64,000 nucleotides of DNA from Chloromonas sp. AAM2 (Eukaryota; Chlorophyta; Chlorophyceae; Chlamydomonadales; Chlamydomonadaceae), in contig QAXH01005640.1 in assembly GCA_004335635.1 (NCBI GenBank), forward strand, positions 20,341 to 84,340, given 5' to 3'. Positions 59,497 through 64,000 of the stretch are shown piece by piece (positions within the stretch are counted from its first letter, which is position 1; each line of letters opens with the position of its first letter). The position numbers and the translations under genes are program-made. The notes under the pieces are model-generated. The model was not told the origin of the DNA. It searched no databases and worked only from the letters and a program-made list of their open reading frames with translations.

Positions 59497-62400
59497 CCTA
59501 CACTGGAAATTCTGAAAGGATCGACATTGGGCGAAGGCACCTTTGGCAAAGTGCGTGGGGGCACAGGAGTGTGTGTAGTGTGGACGCATCCGCCAGCGGC
59601 AAACGCCTTCTTTTCAAACACCGCAAGGCTTCAGGACGCTTCCTACATCTGACAGCGAGCTTGTGCGGCACTTGCAGGTCTATCGAGTCAAGTACCGGGC
59701 GCATGGGGATGCGGGCCCCTTCAAGCAGGCTGCTCTGAAATGGTAATTGAACTCAGCTATATGCCATCAAGTACTACAGTACCACGCTGTCCGACGCAGT
59801 CTGCCCAATGGCCGATGACATGACCAGTAACCGTCCCGCTGCGCAGCATTTTCACCAACTTCTGCCCGGAGATCATCAAGGAGGCGGAACAGGAGTTTTC
59901 CACGCTGAAGAATATGGAGCATCCCAGCGTGCTGGTAAGATGGGCATGTGGCCTCGCCTGCGTATTGACACCTATACACTGCCCAAGTTATGCATGCATG
60001 GACGTGGCGCAGTGAGTTCAGCAAACCTTTGTTGTTCAACCAGTTGGTTGTTCATCGAACGGTCAGTAGACAGAATGGTCAGTTGGACAGGAGTCCTGCA
60101 CTGAAACCAGCGTGCAGATAGCAAACATCTAATCTTTAGGCTGGCCTTTTCTTATGTCCGCGTGCAGAAAGCCATCGACTGCTGGTGGATGCGGGGTGGC
60201 CAGCACGTCGGTATTCTTCTTGAGCTGTGCTCGAACGGCACTCTGGACGACGCCATTCGCTGCCGTAAGGTACAGAATCGCGCTTTAGCTCATGTCCGCG
60301 CCGCCATGCAGATGCCCACCCGTCAGAATCGGACGCACCGTTTGGTTAGGGTTAGGTTAGGGTTGGCCAACGCATCAACTCTGCTTCTACAGAAGAGATT
60401 GTGAGTAGTATGCTGCACATGCCTTCAGCGAGGATCCCAGGCTAGAGAGATGCAGACAGGCGGCAAGCAAAGAACAAAGACGGACAAATTTGTGTCAAGT
60501 CTGAGTGCATGATAGCTTAAACGGTGGTCAGTGCTGCATCTGCATCCATTGGGGTGCTATGCTTGAAATGATGCAGACATAATACAGAGCTCACATGACA
60601 GGCAGAGACAGCCAAGTCAGGCCTCCAATGAAATCAATTTTACGGTATGCATTGCTACACTCACTGCAGGGCAAACTGCCCTTCAGCGAGGCATTGCTGC
60701 GTCGCTGGCTGGTGGAGCTCTTGCTGGCGCTCTACTACCTGAAGGAGCACGGTCTGCTACATGTAAGAGTGTGTGTCAGAGTGTAACATGGGTTTTCTGT
60801 TGGTTGTGAACTTTCATGGTAAATGACACGTGGAGCCAACAGGGCAGCTCACTCAACACTGCCTTTGTATACAAGTGCTGGATCGCCTAATGCACTCTTT
60901 GGCTCTGGCTATATTTAAAAGCTCTATGTGTATGGGACAGCCCAGTGGGACATGATTCATGAAGCTGGAAGACGTGTTCGCGAGGAAAGGATACATTCCG
61001 TTGTTGTACTCACCACAGTTTCATACACAGTTTCGGTCGTTGTTGCAGACAATGAAGTGGATAATCATCCACTTAATTGTCTCCGAGTGATTCATGTGTC
61101 GTCAGAGTTCCATCAGAGTGAGAGAAACGCTTGTGACCTGTCAAATCCGTGGCCATATGTATACACTTTACTCGTGTGGGACATCAGCGCCTGCACAAAA
61201 AACCCTGCCCTTACCTTACAAGGAGGGAGTGCACACCATGTAGCACGTCCAACGCAAATATCAACTATTTGCGCAAATTGCAAAAATATGGGTTTGGCAT
61301 ATGTTTCAAAGGAGCCTTGCATGTATACATGCACGTTCCAGGCTAAATCTGGCCTTACAAGAATCTCCAGCCGATTCTTCACAGCCTGGTAGAGCGCATG
61401 CATACTAAGGCTTTCAAGGACTTCACGTTTTGAGACATCACCTTGGTAATGAGATGTCTCTGCGGACCCTGCTGCCCGAGCACTCACACTCCTTTCCTTG
61501 CTTTCTTGCGTGTTTTCGCAGCGTGACCTCAAGTGCGCCAACGTCCTTGTGGACACGTTCAACCACATTAGGATCAGTGACTTTGGCACGGCAACACGCA
61601 TGGAGGCCAGCGACCCTACATCAACACATGACCAGGGCAATGTGAGTTGAAGCGCTGCCATGCATTGGGATGGTCCACAAGACATACCATTGCACAGATA
61701 GCACAAGCTGAGCTGACCTGAAATCACCATGTGCCACATGTGCCAGGAGCAACCGCTCGAGCTCGTCTTGGATGGATGAACAGCATGTGCCGCACCTGCG
61801 TTGGATACCTGTTGTGTACTGCACTATGTTTAGCTTTGCATCGCAGCGGGGATGCAATACGATGCATTAGAATGGAGTGCAACGCAACACAGGAACTCGG
61901 AACCTGTATAGTGTGTTAGATGCTGATCAGCGGCACGGCTGGAAACCTGCATGCAACCACACAAGCCCTGACTGCCTGCTCTGCCATGCTGTCCTGCACA
62001 GGTGTGCACGCCCGCGTTCGCTTCGCCAGAGATGATCTCTGAGGACAGCTACAGCTACGCAACGGATATGTGGTGAGTGCTCAACAAGCAGTGTAGTTCG
62101 CCTCTTGGCCGGTACACAGCATTCCATGCCTTCCGCTCCATGAACTGTTGTTGTTTTTGTCGTTTTACATCCGTGTCGATGCGCATAAGGGATGTTGTTG
62201 TTATGTTTTGCCCCTGGGGGAAGCCTGCGCAGCGAGGAAAACGGGGAAGGGACGAGCATTAGGTGTTGATTCCACCACTGCATTAGGTCAAGGAAGCTGT
62301 ATGAAATGCAGCTCTGTGAGCAAGGTGCAGAGGCCTGCCTGCCTGCGCTGTCCTCTGCCTTGCAGCCTTGCGCTTGACACCGAACAGAGTCTGCTGTGTT

Positions 62401-64000
62401 GCCGTTTGCTTCCTCTTCAGGTCCTTGGGTATCATCCTGTGGCAACTGATGGCGCTGGGAGAGCTGCCATACCAGGGACAGGACTTGGTAGGTGCAGGCG
62501 GTCATCATCCTCCGGTCATTGTGTCCGCCAGGCAATGCCTGGGGTAGCATACGTTGAGTATGAGGTAGTCCGGGGAACGGTCAGACCAGTACACGTGGAC
62601 TGTCGGGTAGAGCTTGTCCTGAGTAGTCCGAGGTACTTTGGGGATCAACCAGACGGGTTACATGAAGCCTGGTCAGAACAGGGCGCCTGTTAGGCAGGTG
62701 ATTGGCCAGGGCTGCGTGGGCGCAGCCGCACCACGCACAGTTCAGACAATAGTTGTTGATGATGGCTCTGAGTGCTCGCTGCTTGCTGTTTTCCAAAGAA
62801 GGCATGCGGTGCATCTACGTCATGCGTGCCGCATGTGTAGAGCTTCTGTCCATTATCATCCCTCAAAAGTTGTGTGTGACCCACGCTCATTTGGTTGTGT
62901 TCGTGCGCAGCGTCAGCTGTATGACAACATCCTTAAGGGCAAGCGCAAGGCTCTGCCCAAGCACTACAGCCAAGCGCTGCGGGACGCTGTTAACAGGTGG
63001 GTTGCAGGCCAGGACAATGGAAGAGGGGGGGAGTTAAAGCTCAGCTAAAACAAAATCATTTGAGCATTGTAGAAGCACGACATATGGCCAAGAAACTCTT
63101 GTTGCGGGCTGACAGCCGCTTGGATTCACGTTTGAGCTGTACTTGGGGCTTTGACCAGGCCCTGTTCAATCTAGAGCCCGCCGAGTTGCCTTATTCCAAC
63201 CTTACCCTGACATGAAGCAGACCATCAGTCAGTGCCATGCTTTCTGATCCGCTTGTGTGTCCTGGCCCTGCAGCATGCTGCGTGCCCGCCCGGATATGCG
63301 GCCCACGCCGGAGCAGCTGCTCTGCCTACCCTTTCTCCGGGAGCAAGTGGTGGCCACCTTGGGACTGACGCGGCTGAGGGGCGATGGTGTGCCCAGCATC
63401 GAAGAACTCGAAGTTGCTGCTGCCAGCCAGGCAGGCATGAGCGTCAACAACCCACCTGCGCCAGCCACGCCCTCCCTGGCCCCTCCTCTGCCTTCTCACC
63501 CATCACCCACCGCTCAGGATGAGCAGCAGGAGGATTGGCTGGAGCTCTCCTTCCCTCCGACGCTTGAGCAGCCAGTGAAGCGTGCACCAGCGGCCGCCAC
63601 CATCCAGGCCACGGTCGCCACCGGCGAGGATAAACAAGAGTGGGAGGCAGCTATGATGCAGCATTGGCGGTTGCTCGCCTACCCTTCAACTCTACAGCAG
63701 CCAGTCGAGCAGCCAGCAGTGCTACCCACGGCCTGCACAGGCTTGTGTGCGGCCGGGCGCCAGGCACGCAAACCTCTGACCGCAGCCGGCCCTGCCCCCC
63801 CCTCACGCCACCCAGCGAATGGTACCGCTCGGGCCCCTGCCACACGCCTGCCGGCAGTCCCTGCTGCAAAAGGCCCTGCCCCTCGCCGGCCAGCGGTCTC
63901 GGCTGCTCAGGGCCCTGCCCCTTGCCGGCCAGCGGTCTCGGCTGCTCAGGGCCCTGCCCCTCGCCGGCCAGCGGTTTCGGCTGCTCAGGGCCCTGCCCCT
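59497..64000 (+). CDS. NEK-like Ser/Thr protein kinase, partial
   Basis: Exons: 59497-59550 (LGEGTFGK, glycine loop), 59678-59742 (VYRVKYR), a segment with YAIKYY (lysine of subdomain II, about 59760-59798), 59847-59934 (helix C, EQEFSTLKNMEHPSVL), 60168-60269 (LLELCSNGTLDDAI, hinge), 60670-60762, 61522-61641 (RDLKCANVLVD and ISDFGTA), 62002-62072 (TPAFASPEM and TDMW), 62421-62487 (SLGIILWQLMALGELPY), 62911-62996 and 63274 to the edge. Catalytic Lys, HRD (His ends the previous exon), DFG and a PE motif are present, so activity is expected. The C-lobe phrase GKRKALPKHYSQALRDAV then RPDMRPTPEQLL resembles NIMA-related kinases, which act in cilia and mitosis. The junction before YAIK does not work: a 14-nt GT...AG stretch separates two frames. 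Start codon and C-terminus are outside what I can define. The tail is Pro/Ala/Gln-rich. Confidence 0.82.
60344..60366. repeat. Short interstitial telomere-like run
   Basis: The plus strand reads ggttagggttaggttagggt, i.e. three TTAGGG/TTAGG words, inside a kinase intron. It is too short to be a telomere. Confidence 0.8.
63872..64000. repeat. 39-bp coding minisatellite in the kinase tail
   Basis: At least three units, with a fourth cut by the window edge, each encode GPAP(R/C)RPAVSAAQ. Units differ at one or two bases and 39 is a multiple of three, so the frame stays open. Confidence 0.95.

Noticed and set aside
1..64000. CRISPR arrays, bacterial operons or phage islands
   Set aside because: No spaced direct repeats of CRISPR type, no Shine-Dalgarno-led gene clusters, and all genes are intron-split. 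The only regular arrays are a minisatellite and coding repeats.

Overview
This looks like nuclear DNA of a eukaryote, most likely a chlorophyte green alga. All seven genes are split by many short GT-AG introns (with a few GC-AG introns), there are no operons or ribosome-binding sites, and base composition is roughly balanced. The gene set also points that way: a transit-peptide LEA protein resembling Chlorella HIC6, a bestrophin of the thylakoid/chloroplast type, a plant-type SOS1 Na+/H+ antiporter with a cyclic-nucleotide-binding domain, and a sperm-tail PG-rich (SHIPPO) protein, which implies cilium genes are retained. I cannot name the species. Two runs of N (15499-15697 and 52953-53248) show this is a scaffold.

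Layout from left to right: LEA gene, minus (905-2598); a spacer with a 35-bp-arm foldback (3292-3381); SHIPPO-repeat gene, minus (4293 to about 6195); a spacer with (CAT)16; a very large SOS1-like gene, minus (8276 to about 26850), with over 30 exons and introns carrying two copies of one inverted-repeat transposon, a nested MITE, a 43-bp minisatellite and a 95-bp tandem duplication; a decayed duplicate of the SHIPPO exon region (28225-28660) just upstream of a bestrophin gene, plus (28766-33473, 11 exons); a spacer with two unassigned exon-like segments; a plastid-type four-helix membrane protein, minus (35876-37007); a RecD2-family DNA helicase, minus (38187-51510, 17 exons) with a huge Gln/Pro/Ser-rich tail; a transposon with Harbinger-like ends (52374-53450); a gene-poor, repeat-bearing stretch; and a NEK-like protein kinase, plus (59497 to the window edge).

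Exon boundaries were built by hand from splice consensus, reading phase and family motifs. They close in phase throughout for the bestrophin and RecD2 genes, and for nearly all of SOS1. The LEA, SHIPPO and membrane-protein models are less certain at the junctions named in their entries.

The genes do not form one pathway. Three concern ions, stress or membranes (LEA, SOS1, bestrophin), two concern cilia or the cell cycle (SHIPPO, NEK-like), and one is a bacterial-type helicase with a probable organelle presequence. The most unusual object is the RecD2 gene: its reading frame into an approximately 860-residue tail is broken by a non-triplet 34-bp tandem duplication.
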